In this document: one piece after another, positions 51,994 through 61,247 of the stretch
Layout: the number at the start of each line of letters is the position of its first letter
How positions within the stretch are numbered: the first letter of the stretch is position 1
Assembly: GCA_039975855.1 (NCBI GenBank)
Contig: JBDWGH010000002.1
Span: 1,178,001 to 1,242,000, forward strand
DNA: 64,000 bases
From: Litorimonas sp039975855
GTDB lineage: Bacteria > Pseudomonadota > Alphaproteobacteria > Caulobacterales > Maricaulaceae
Direction of reading: 5' to 3'
Program-made: the position numbers and the translations under genes
Notes under the pieces: model-generated
What the model was told of the DNA's origin: nothing
Database searches by the model: none
Seen by the model: only the letters and a program-made list of their open reading frames with translations

Positions 51994-54900
51994 TTAAGGT
52001 TTAGACGGTTTTGGTGTGGGGTTGGGCCCACCCGTCTTCTTACGTTTTGCCTTTGTGGATGTATTGGATAAAAATTCCAATGGGATATTCTGACTGACAA
52101 TATTGAGGTCCCTTTGCGGGAATGGAATCGGAATACCCGCTGCTTCGAGTGCCTTGTTAACTTCAGTATGAATAACGTGAGTCATGGGCACACGGTCATC
52201 AAATGAGCTAAGATGAACCCTCACTTGAAAGTCCAAAGAGCTGTCGCCAAAACCCATGAAAAGAACATTAGGCGGTGGCGTTGTGAGAACTTTCGGGAGC
52301 TCCTTGACCGCCGCCAACATGATTTCACGCGCTCTGTCAGTATCCGATCCGTAAGCAATTCCGACATTCACAATCAAACGAGTGATTGAAGAAGAAAGTG
52401 TCCAGTTCGTCACGCGTTCTGAAATCAACGCTTCATTTGGGATCAATATTTCGAGATTGTCTAGATCTTTGAGTGTTGTTGCTCGAATTTTGATCCGGCT
52501 GACGGTTCCCGACTGGTCGCCAATTGTCACATAATCACCAATGCGGATTGGACGTTCAAACAAGATAATCAAACCAGACACAAAGTTCGCAATAATTTTC
52601 TGAAGGCCAAAACCGATACCAACTGAGAGTCCTGTCGCAATCCATTTGAGCTGGGACCATTGCAGGCCAAGTTGATTAAACCCGATAATAATACCAACGG
52701 CGATAATGATATAACCGAGCACCGTTGTAACCGCATATCGCGTACCGGCGTCTACACCCAAACGGTTGAGAACAAATATTTCCAAAAAGCCCGGAAGGTT
52801 TCGCGCCGCAATAAAAGTCAAAGCGAGAATGACGAGTGATTGGAGAATATCCCAAAGTGAAATAATTCGATCAATGACCGCGCCGTCTGTATCTCTGGCT
52901 CCGCCCTCGATTGTCCAAACCGAAAATCCGTCAAATATGGATAGAGCTGGCACGAGTGAGCCCCATATCATCCAGAGCAAACCTGCGAACCCGAGTAGAA
53001 TAACCGTCCTTAATAATTTTGACGTTTGACGTGTAATGGTCGTCACGTCGATGTCTTTGGTGTTTATTGGAGGGGGTAGAGGCATCTCTTCGCCCCGCTC
53101 TTCAGCCGCTTCTTTGTCGCGGCGGGCCTTCAGCTCTGCTTCGCGCTTCTCTAAAGCCTGACGATATTTCAACTGTCTTTGCGCCACCACGATCGCGCGG
53201 CGGATGGATCCGTAAATAACATAAGTCAGTAAAACCAATACGCCCGTTATGAACAGGCGACTCAAAATTTCGTTGGCGCTCTCATAATAACCCGCAGCCG
53301 CCAGCCCGATAGTCGTCAAGGGAACGCCTATAACAATCAGCGCAATCAAACCTTTGAAACGAGAGAGCGCCGAGTCCTTATTCGCAAAATTTGGAATATT
53401 GCTACTCTTGCTCCAGAGAATTCGAGCAGAGAAAATCATCATGGACAAAGCTGTCAAAAAGAACACAAAAACCGAAAATCCTTCGGTAATATTCTCATCT
53501 GCCATGTCATTTGTTACGGCGAGGAAAAATAGAATTGTGCCTGTGACCGGCACAAACCACCGAAGGTTCCTGCCAATTGAACGGCGCAGGCCATCGGGCA
53601 ATTTAAAATGTGCGTCGAATAAGCCTTTCTCTCGATCCCATCTGATCCACGACCCAAACAACAATGTAAAAATGCTGAGATATGCAAACCCATTTGCAAG
53701 CCCTTTGATCAAACGATCAGGGTTATCGGAAAGCGAATATAACAACGCAACCAATAGAAAAATCAAAGGCAAAGGAAGAGAATGAAATACGCCTGAGGCG
53801 ATCACCGCGGGTGTGTGCCACGCGTTATCTTCTTGCACCCGACCGACTAATTTTGACCGTCGGTTCACATCTTCCCAGACCTTTGACCGGAACCGAAAAA
53901 TCAGACCGGTGATGATCAAAAATCCAATAACAACCAAACTATAAGACCGGACCATCTGCAGCAATTCCGACGCTGCTAAGGAGAAATTATTCGGTGAAAA
54001 GAAATTCAGCGCTCCGAGGCCAAGCTTTTGCAGGAATGATCCATCAATCGCCGGGACTGAGCGAACCCATAGTAAGTTTTCATCTAAAAGCGTTTGGAGG
54101 CTTTCGGTTTGTTCCAGCAGAGAAATCTGCGCAGTGCGCAAATCCGAAACAGCCGTTACACGGCTATTCGATAAGGAAGAAATCTGCCGCAAAAGATCTC
54201 GCCGCGTATCAACAATTGTTGACAAAGTGGCTTTGTCTATTTCTGAAAGCTCAGGAAATTGCGGCATATCCTGCTTAGCCGCATCTACAAACGCATCCAA
54301 ATCATACACGCCAAGCGGCAGATCACGTAAGTCCTCTTGCGCGATAATACGTTGCCTGACGGCCTTAGACCGCCGGTTTTCTGACTCTCTTATATCCGCG
54401 CGAATTGAATCAGGTGTTTGCAATTGATTGCCGAGACGCCGGAGGGTTTCTCCAGCTTCGCGATCAAGACGGCCTTGTTCAACCAAGTTCATCGCAGCAC
54501 TAAGGTCGTTTTCAACATCAACGAAACGCCCGCGAACAGAAGCGGTCGCTTGAGAGACAATTGGACTTTCGGCAGCAATTTCAGCGATTTGGTCAGCCAA
54601 ATCCAAATTCGAACTCGCATATTTAGCGACAACTGGATGGCTGGTATCAGACCGTTCCGAAAGAGCCGCTATTCTGTTTCTGAGATCGCGCGCTTCATTC
54701 ACCCGCTTCTGTCCGGTGCGAGTGCTGATGCGGGCAACATCGCGCCGCAATATTTGTGCGCGAATATCCGCCACAGCCCGACGCCCGCCCACCAGATCCT
54801 GCCGAGACGGTAAGGTGGCGATTTCCTGCTCCAAAGCGCGAATTTGATTGCGCCTATACCAGACCCGCGCCTGAACTTCGGTCCTGCGAGCCTCGGACAG

Positions 54901-55494
54901 AGCTTCTAATTCTCCGTCGCCCAATGCGTTCAGTCGTGTCTGCAAATCGCTCAAAGCGGCGCGAGCTTCTGATAGCTCTTGAGGCGCAGCTTCTTGCCGG
55001 GTGGATAGTGTGTTCAGCGTATTTTGTAGGCCTTGTAGACGCGTTTCAATTTCGGCTAGGTCGGATTCTTTCGCTCGCAATTCTTGTTCAAGTTCAAATA
55101 ACGCACCATCACCAATCATTTCAGCCATAGGTGCCAAGTCCGCGCTCAAGGCGTCTTGGGCTGCTTTTAATTCAACATCTAACTCGGCCTGAAGCGCCGT
55201 TGCGTCTTCTACGGCAGTCGAAAACTGCGCACGCCGTTCCGATTGCCGAGTGGCCTCCGCCAATCGGTCGACTGCCATACCCAAAGAAGCGCGTATTTGA
55301 CTTTTCTGCTCTTCGGAGAGTTCGGTGTTTGCCTCTAGGGTTTCAATTCGAGCTTCAAGTGTTTGCGCCGTAAAAGTTGGGGCCGTCGTATTTGGAACAT
55401 CTTGCGCCCACAAAGAACCTGGGCCTAAGGAAATAGACGCAAAGACGAAACTCAATACTATGAGGCACGCCGATATATTTCGGGGGAATTGCAT
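51994..55494 (-). CDS. Large MscS-family mechanosensitive channel (DUF3772/MscK-like)
   Basis: 1166 residues from the ATG at 55494. A signal peptide precedes a long periplasmic coiled coil (residues about 35-470; many SDLQTRLNALGDGELEALSE-like heptads). About eleven hydrophobic segments follow, then the MscS core: GLSVGIGFGLQKIIANFVSG (the pore helix TM3), FERPIRIGDYVTIGDQSGTV, and the beta and C-terminal domains (LIPNEALISERVTNWTLS). It ends in a Lys/Pro tail. It opens on hypo-osmotic shock. A TTG at 55521 is a possible earlier start. Confidence 0.9.
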   Translation of the reverse strand: MQFPRNISACLIVLSFVFASISLGPGSLWAQDVPNTTAPTFTAQTLEARIETLEANTELSEEQKSQIRASLGMAVDRLAEATRQSERRAQFSTAVEDATALQAELDVELKAAQDALSADLAPMAEMIGDGALFELEQELRAKESDLAEIETRLQGLQNTLNTLSTRQEAAPQELSEARAALSDLQTRLNALGDGELEALSEARRTEVQARVWYRRNQIRALEQEIATLPSRQDLVGGRRAVADIRAQILRRDVARISTRTGQKRVNEARDLRNRIAALSERSDTSHPVVAKYASSNLDLADQIAEIAAESPIVSQATASVRGRFVDVENDLSAAMNLVEQGRLDREAGETLRRLGNQLQTPDSIRADIRESENRRSKAVRQRIIAQEDLRDLPLGVYDLDAFVDAAKQDMPQFPELSEIDKATLSTIVDTRRDLLRQISSLSNSRVTAVSDLRTAQISLLEQTESLQTLLDENLLWVRSVPAIDGSFLQKLGLGALNFFSPNNFSLAASELLQMVRSYSLVVIGFLIITGLIFRFRSKVWEDVNRRSKLVGRVQEDNAWHTPAVIASGVFHSLPLPLIFLLVALLYSLSDNPDRLIKGLANGFAYLSIFTLLFGSWIRWDREKGLFDAHFKLPDGLRRSIGRNLRWFVPVTGTILFFLAVTNDMADENITEGFSVFVFFLTALSMMIFSARILWSKSSNIPNFANKDSALSRFKGLIALIVIGVPLTTIGLAAAGYYESANEILSRLFITGVLVLLTYVIYGSIRRAIVVAQRQLKYRQALEKREAELKARRDKEAAEERGEEMPLPPPINTKDIDVTTITRQTSKLLRTVILLGFAGLLWMIWGSLVPALSIFDGFSVWTIEGGARDTDGAVIDRIISLWDILQSLVILALTFIAARNLPGFLEIFVLNRLGVDAGTRYAVTTVLGYIIIAVGIIIGFNQLGLQWSQLKWIATGLSVGIGFGLQKIIANFVSGLIILFERPIRIGDYVTIGDQSGTVSRIKIRATTLKDLDNLEILIPNEALISERVTNWTLSSSITRLIVNVGIAYGSDTDRAREIMLAAVKELPKVLTTPPPNVLFMGFGDSSLDFQVRVHLSSFDDRVPMTHVIHTEVNKALEAAGIPIPFPQRDLNIVSQNIPLEFLSNTSTKAKRKKTGGPNPTPKPSKP

Positions 55495-55563
55495 AAGAGT
55501 GTTGAACGACAAACCCCGCAAAAAGTAAAGCTTAGCCGACCTTAAACCTACGCCTTACGCAGC

Positions 55564-55596
55564 AAAAAAACCGCCAAAGCTAAGCCTTGGCGGTTT
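55564..55596 (-). terminator. Rho-independent terminator of the oligopeptidase gene
   Basis: AAACCGCCAA and TTGGCGGTTT form perfect 10-bp arms (55568-55577 and 55587-55596) around 9 bases. On the minus strand it is followed by a T7 run. It lies 25 bp after the end of the prolyl oligopeptidase gene. Confidence 0.88.
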
Positions 55597-55620
55597 CAGT
55601 AATTCTAGGTCTGCGTGAGC

Positions 55621-57831
55621 TTATTCGCCGCCTTTGAGCTTCTTCATTAGATAGACATGCTGGAGTGCCAGTCTATTTGCCGTCTCTTTCAAGTTCGCAG
55701 CGGCGGAATGACCACCGTCGATATTCTCATAATAGAAGAAATCATGTCCTTGATCTTCCATGCGTTTCGCAAATTTGCGGGCGTGACCCGGATGCACACG
55801 GTCATCCTTTGTTGAGGTGATAAGGAAGACCTCGGGGTAGTCGCCTTGCGGATCGAGATTGTGATAAGGCGAGATAGACCGCAGGAATTTACCCTCTACT
55901 TCATCATCTGGATTTCCGTATTCACCCATCCAAGATGCACCTGCCAGGAGTTTGTGGAAGCGCTGCATATCCAAAAGCGGAACAGCAATAATGGCCGCAT
56001 TGAACAAGTCAGGACGCTGCGTCGTCATAACGCCAGTCAGCAAACCGCCATTGGATCCACCTTCGACGCCGAGATGCGCTGGCGAGGTGATTTTCTTAGC
56101 AATCAGGTCCTCAGCCACGGAAATAAAGTCATCATAAATCCGCTGACGTTCGGTTTTCAAACCCGCCTGATGCCAATTCGGTCCATATTCACCACCGCCG
56201 CGAATATTGGCCAGCACATAAACGCCGCCATTCTCAAGCCAGAGCTTTCCACGGGTCGCAGAGTAAGATGGGTTGAGGGAAATTTCGAAACCGCCATAAC
56301 CATAAAGCAAAGTCGGGTTCGTTCCGTCCATTTGCGTCGACTTCGCTCGGACCACGAAATACGGAATTTTTGTCCCATCAGCCGAGGTTGAGAAGAACTG
56401 TTCGCTGACCATGTTTGATGCATCGAACCAATCTGGCAAAGATTTGGCTTTCGCCTTAACTTCAGTATCTGTATTATACGTCCAAAGCGTATCCGGGGTC
56501 AGGAAGGACTCTGTACTGACAAAAGCCACATCTTCTTTGTCATTGGTTGCGCCAATAGAAACCGTGCCATTTGCCGGGAAATCTAAAATCTCAGACGTCC
56601 ATTTTTCACCGTCCCAATCAAAAGCATAAGCCGCACTTTTCACGTCGCGCGATATGGACAACAAGACTTTCGACTTCGTTGCGCCATACCCGTTCATGGA
56701 GGACTTTTCGTCCGGGCTATAAACTAGGTGAACGTCTTTGATCTCACCATCCGCATCGAAATCGTCAAATGCAAAGCTGACCAAATCGCCAGATTTAAAC
56801 CCGCGCCAGTCTTCATTTAGAGACAAAAGAACCTGTCCTTTAAATTCTGACCCAAGATTGGATTGCATCGGAATTGGGAATTTACGCATCTCTCCCATAC
56901 TTCCATCAGCGTTCTTTGGAAAATGGAATATCTCTGAATTATAGAAGTCGACCGAGCGTGAAGCCACAACTTGGCGGCGGCCATCAGATAACTCAAACGT
57001 TCCGGCCCAATACCCAACATCTGTTTGCTCGCCTTTGCCTAGCAAGACGGCATCAGATAGATCCTGGCCACGTTTCCAAAGCCGAGCTTCGCGCGGATAT
57101 CCGGAATCTGTCATTGTACCTTCGCCAAAATCGACACCAACGACCATTGTATCTTCATCGACCCAATCCATTGTGCCCTTTGACTCAGGTGTCACAAAAC
57201 CATTGTCTACAAACTGTTTTGTTCGGGTGTTGAATTCACGGCGAACGACGGCATCCTTTCCACCATCCGAAAGATTGACGATGCACATCTCGTAATCCGG
57301 AGCGAGACAGTTATTGCCCTTATAGACCCAATTCTTGTCTTCATCTTTAGCAAGTTTGTCGAAATCGAGAACTGTTTCCCAGTCTGTGTCACCAGATAAA
57401 TAGGAGTCCAAAGTCGACTTACGCCAAATGCCACGCACATGCGTTTCGTCCTGCCAGAAATTATGCACCTCACCATTCCGGTAAGACACATAAGGAATTT
57501 TATCTTTGGACTGGAGGATAGACAAAGCGTCTTCGTAGAAAGTCTGATAGCGTGGATCGGACTTTAGATTATCAAGTGAGCGCTTATTCCAAGCCTTGAC
57601 CTCATCCAAAGCTTTGTCTCCTAATACATCTTCAAGGTAGAGATGATCAGCATCCGTCTGACCAGCGGTTTCATAGGAAATCATTTTATAGGGTGTCTTT
57701 TCAGTTTTTTGGGGTTTCACAGCGCTTGCGGCATCGGCCACGGCTTTGTCTTCACCATCGCCAGAACATGCCATTAGAATGGCAGCCGATCCGAGCAAAA
57801 GTGCGGTCTTAGAAATTACATTAAATTTCAT
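55621..57831 (-). CDS. Prolyl oligopeptidase family serine peptidase, lipoprotein
   Basis: 736 residues, S9A family. A lipoprotein leader ends LMAC (SGDGED follows), so it is membrane-anchored in the envelope. A beta-propeller region is followed by the hydrolase: GYGGFEISLNPSY, NIRGGGEYGPNWH, nucleophile Ser in EGGSNGGLL, Asp in TSTKDDRVHPGH and His in DGGHSAA. The ATG at 57831 has AGGGAG 8 bases upstream; a longer frame to 57927 is rejected. Confidence 0.93.
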   Translation of the reverse strand: MKFNVISKTALLLGSAAILMACSGDGEDKAVADAASAVKPQKTEKTPYKMISYETAGQTDADHLYLEDVLGDKALDEVKAWNKRSLDNLKSDPRYQTFYEDALSILQSKDKIPYVSYRNGEVHNFWQDETHVRGIWRKSTLDSYLSGDTDWETVLDFDKLAKDEDKNWVYKGNNCLAPDYEMCIVNLSDGGKDAVVRREFNTRTKQFVDNGFVTPESKGTMDWVDEDTMVVGVDFGEGTMTDSGYPREARLWKRGQDLSDAVLLGKGEQTDVGYWAGTFELSDGRRQVVASRSVDFYNSEIFHFPKNADGSMGEMRKFPIPMQSNLGSEFKGQVLLSLNEDWRGFKSGDLVSFAFDDFDADGEIKDVHLVYSPDEKSSMNGYGATKSKVLLSISRDVKSAAYAFDWDGEKWTSEILDFPANGTVSIGATNDKEDVAFVSTESFLTPDTLWTYNTDTEVKAKAKSLPDWFDASNMVSEQFFSTSADGTKIPYFVVRAKSTQMDGTNPTLLYGYGGFEISLNPSYSATRGKLWLENGGVYVLANIRGGGEYGPNWHQAGLKTERQRIYDDFISVAEDLIAKKITSPAHLGVEGGSNGGLLTGVMTTQRPDLFNAAIIAVPLLDMQRFHKLLAGASWMGEYGNPDDEVEGKFLRSISPYHNLDPQGDYPEVFLITSTKDDRVHPGHARKFAKRMEDQGHDFFYYENIDGGHSAAANLKETANRLALQHVYLMKKLKGGE

Positions 57832-57909
57832 CTCAATTTCTCCCTTGGTGTCTTGCTTTAGATAAAGCGGAGTTTGCGCATTAGGGCAAGCCAGCATACA
57901 GATAGGAAC

Positions 57910-59049
57910 ATGTTCACCAGACGCCAAGCCATAGTCGCATTAAGCGCAGCAAGTTGTGCCGGCTGCTCAATTCAACCTTTGAAACCCGCGGAACCAGGAC
58001 GCGGATGGGTTGTCTCTAAAGGTGTCAGAATTCTCGGTTCAGCCTTTTCCGGAAGATCCGTAATCGAAACAGAGGCCGCTTTCGGAATAGGTTCTCCCTT
58101 CCGTATCGCATCCATCACAAAACTCATTGTTGCGATGGCAATTTACGAATGGGCGGCGAGAAGATACTTAAATCTCAACGAGACGGTTTCAGATATTTTA
58201 CCCAACACGCATGAAGGCGTGACGCTTTCCAACCTGCTATCGCATAGGTCCGGTCTAAAAGATCCAGACGTCTATTGGGCGGAGATCGAAACAGATATTC
58301 GGACACTTTTCGACAAGTCAGATTTCACCCATAAACCGGACACTTATTTCCGCTATGCCAATCTTAATTATGGTTTAGCCGCCACTGTCGTCGAAGCCCG
58401 CCTCGGCGAGAGATTTGATCTGTTGATATGGAAATGGCTAACGCGCCAAGGTTTGGATGCCGGGTTAAATTGGTCAGGTGTCTCGCCCCGAAAACGCAAG
58501 AAGGCCGCAGCTCTCTACCGCAAATCAGACACAGGAGATTGGGCCCCGACAGTGGATGCTCCGTCGGACATCCCTCTGGCCAGCCCAACTTACTTGGGCC
58601 GAGACCGCGTGGGACTGAAAACCTATCAACTAGCTTCCAATGGCACATTGTTTTCACCGCAAGGCGGCATGCGGATGAGTTTAGGTGATTTGTTACGGAT
58701 CGGAAGACAATTACAAAGCAACCCGACATTCAACACGCCGGTTTGGACCAATAACGGCCAGAATGCCGAAACTGAATCCAATCATTTTTTGAGCTTTGGT
58801 CCAGCCAACTACATCTATTCCGCTGATGCTTCGCCTATTCCCGGCGTGCCGCTTGTCGGGCATCTCGGCGAAGCTTACGGGGCATATACGGGGCTATTTA
58901 TCGTGCCAGGCACGGAGTTAGTCTTTGCATTCGCGCAACTAGGCACGGCGCAAGAGGGTTTGACGATGACGGGAACGACACCAAATCAGTCAATTGAGCA
59001 CCAAAGCTTGTTCGATGAGCTTGCACCTACGCTGCGCGCGCATATATGA
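57910..59049 (+). CDS. Beta-lactamase-family serine hydrolase, exported
   Basis: 379 residues. The N-terminus has a twin-arginine-like leader (FTRRQAIVALSAASCAGC) ending in a lipobox-like SCAGC. The class C-type fold shows SITK (SxxK), YANLNYG (YxN) and HRSGL. The KTG box is replaced by HLGEAYGAY. It is more likely a peptidase or esterase of the AmpH/EstB kind than a drug-resistance enzyme. It is divergent from the oligopeptidase gene and coupled by ATGA to dapF. Confidence 0.85.
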   Translation: MFTRRQAIVALSAASCAGCSIQPLKPAEPGRGWVVSKGVRILGSAFSGRSVIETEAAFGIGSPFRIASITKLIVAMAIYEWAARRYLNLNETVSDILPNTHEGVTLSNLLSHRSGLKDPDVYWAEIETDIRTLFDKSDFTHKPDTYFRYANLNYGLAATVVEARLGERFDLLIWKWLTRQGLDAGLNWSGVSPRKRKKAAALYRKSDTGDWAPTVDAPSDIPLASPTYLGRDRVGLKTYQLASNGTLFSPQGGMRMSLGDLLRIGRQLQSNPTFNTPVWTNNGQNAETESNHFLSFGPANYIYSADASPIPGVPLVGHLGEAYGAYTGLFIVPGTELVFAFAQLGTAQEGLTMTGTTPNQSIEHQSLFDELAPTLRAHI

Positions 59050-59897
59050 GCCGCACAATGAAGTTTTTGATTATGAACGGCGCGGGCAACCGCTTTGGTG
59101 TCTTTGACGCGCGCAAGGCGCCGGACTTCGCGCTGTCCGATGCTCAAACGATCGAAATCGCGAAGCCCGGTGGTAAAATCATGGGCGACAAAGGCGCAGA
59201 TCAGATCGTGATCCTACGCGCTCCAAAATCTCCAGGTGCGGATATCTTCATGGAAATCCGTAATCAAAAAGGATTCGAAGTCGATGCATGCGGTAACGCA
59301 ACCCGAACAACGGCTTGGCTGCATATGAGAGACGCAGAAACTGATACCTGTGTCGTCGAAACCAATGATGGGCTGCTTTATTGCACACGAGCAGGCGATT
59401 ACGCGATTGCCGTAGATATGGGGCCTCCGAAATTAGAGTGGGACCAAATTCCGTTGGAAGAACCCATGCACACTCATCATATCGACGTTAAGTTGGGCCC
59501 CATTGATGACCCTGTTTTATCTAACCCGGGCGCAGTCAGTATGGGCAATCCACATTGCGTCTTTTTTGTTGAGGATTTTGAGCAAGTGAAACCGCATCTG
59601 GCGGGACCGATGATTGAGTTTCATCCGCTCTTTCCCGAACAAGCAAATGTTGGTTTTGCCAAAATCGAGGCTGAAGACCGCATTCGCCTAAAGGTTTGGG
59701 AGCGTGGTGTTGGAATGACGCTCGCTTGCGGAACTGGAGCTTGCGCTGCGGTCGTCGCAGCCCATCGCCAGAAACGCACGGGACGCGATGTCACAGTCGA
59801 CGTCGACGGCGGGACACTTCACATCCATTGGCGCGAAGCTGATGACCATGTGATTATGACCGGCCCCGTTGAATTAGAGAGTGAAGGCACGATTTAG
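59046..59897 (+). CDS. dapF: Diaminopimelate epimerase
   Basis: Interconverts LL- and meso-diaminopimelate for cell wall and lysine synthesis. 283 residues. The two catalytic cysteines are Cys82 in VDACGNATR and Cys228 in LACGTGACAA. The first block reads MNGAGNRFGVFDARK, with Arg where many have Asp. dapF-mtaB-ftsY is a common order in Alphaproteobacteria. Confidence 0.96.
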   Translation: MSRTMKFLIMNGAGNRFGVFDARKAPDFALSDAQTIEIAKPGGKIMGDKGADQIVILRAPKSPGADIFMEIRNQKGFEVDACGNATRTTAWLHMRDAETDTCVVETNDGLLYCTRAGDYAIAVDMGPPKLEWDQIPLEEPMHTHHIDVKLGPIDDPVLSNPGAVSMGNPHCVFFVEDFEQVKPHLAGPMIEFHPLFPEQANVGFAKIEAEDRIRLKVWERGVGMTLACGTGACAAVVAAHRQKRTGRDVTVDVDGGTLHIHWREADDHVIMTGPVELESEGTI

Positions 59898-59948
59898 GAC
59901 GCCTCGCCTCTGCCCCTCTGACTTGACCAAACCACCCATCTCCACCAC

Positions 59949-61247
59949 ATGGCGATCATGGCGGATACACCCGACATTCAGGCTACGAAAGTCATTACGC
60001 TCGGCTGCCGACTGAACGCCTATGAATCTGATGTTATTGCGCAAAATGCGCGAGACGTAGGGGATCGGGGCGCCGTCGTCATAAATACATGCGCCGTGAC
60101 CAATGACGCCGTCGCAGAATCCCGCCGTCAGGTCCGGAAAGCCAAGCGGGATAACCCAGAGGCTCGCATTATTGTCACGGGATGCGCCGCACAAATTAAT
60201 CCAGTCATGTTTGCCGACATGTCAGAAGTGGATCAGGTCCTCGGCAACCATGAAAAAATGAACCCGATGAGTTTCGGCCCTGAGGCACCGACCGAGCGGA
60301 TTCGCGTTAACGACATTATGAGCGTGCGCGAAACCGCACCGCAATTCATGGGCAGTGAAAATTCCTTGCCGATTAAATCTCAATCGCGCAGCCGTGCCTT
60401 TCTACAGGTTCAAAACGGATGTGACCATCGCTGCACATTTTGCATTATTCCTTATGGGCGCGGCAATTCGCGATCTGTACCGGCGGGCGAGATTGTCGGC
60501 TCCATCAAATCCCTAGTTCGACAAGGCTATAATGAAGTCGTGCTCACCGGCGTTGATTTGTCGAGTTGGGGCGGAGATCTTCCGGGGACGCCGCCGCTCG
60601 GGGATTTAGTAAGACGGATTCTGAAACTCGTCCCAGAACTGCCACGATTGAGATTGTCCTCCATTGATCCCGCGGAAGTGGATGAGGTTTTATTTGATTT
60701 GCTTGTTTCTGATGAACGCATGAGCCCCTATCTGCACCTGTCTTTGCAAGCCGGTGACGATATGATTTTGAAACGCATGAAGCGTCGCCATACCCGTAAG
60801 CAAGCCGTGGATTTATGCTCCCGCCTAAAAGCGGCACGCCCAGAGTTTACATTTGGGGCCGATATCATTGCTGGCTTCCCAACCGAAACAGACGAAATGT
60901 TTGAAAACTCGGTCAGCGTTGTCTCCGAAATTGGAATTCCTTGGCTTCACGTATTTCCTTTCTCCCCCCGCGAAGGCACACCCGCCGCGAAAATCACACC
61001 CGTCAACGGGAACATCGTGAAAGCTCGGGCCAAGGCTTTGCGTGAAGCCGGTGCGCAGGAAAAAACAGCGCACTTGCAAACTCGAATAGGCGATGAGGAC
61101 TTGGCCTTATTCGAAGAAACGGGTCTAGGACGTCTCCCGGATTTCTCTATGGTGAAGGTGGACAATCCAGCTGCTGCGGGTAGCTTAGCCAAAGTTCGCA
61201 TCACGGATGCAACGGATGCACATTTGATAGGACAAGTCATTGGCTGA
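59949..61247 (+). CDS. mtaB: tRNA t6A37 methylthiotransferase MtaB
   Basis: A radical-SAM enzyme that adds a methylthio group to t6A37. The N-terminal domain has GCRLNAYESD, NTCAVTNDAV and TGCAAQ (three Cys for one iron-sulfur cluster). The radical SAM cluster is NGCDHRCTFCIIPYGRG (CxxxCxxC). 432 residues with a C-terminal TRAM-like region. A second ATG at 59958 is nearly as good. Confidence 0.94.
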   Translation: MAIMADTPDIQATKVITLGCRLNAYESDVIAQNARDVGDRGAVVINTCAVTNDAVAESRRQVRKAKRDNPEARIIVTGCAAQINPVMFADMSEVDQVLGNHEKMNPMSFGPEAPTERIRVNDIMSVRETAPQFMGSENSLPIKSQSRSRAFLQVQNGCDHRCTFCIIPYGRGNSRSVPAGEIVGSIKSLVRQGYNEVVLTGVDLSSWGGDLPGTPPLGDLVRRILKLVPELPRLRLSSIDPAEVDEVLFDLLVSDERMSPYLHLSLQAGDDMILKRMKRRHTRKQAVDLCSRLKAARPEFTFGADIIAGFPTETDEMFENSVSVVSEIGIPWLHVFPFSPREGTPAAKITPVNGNIVKARAKALREAGAQEKTAHLQTRIGDEDLALFEETGLGRLPDFSMVKVDNPAAAGSLAKVRITDATDAHLIGQVIG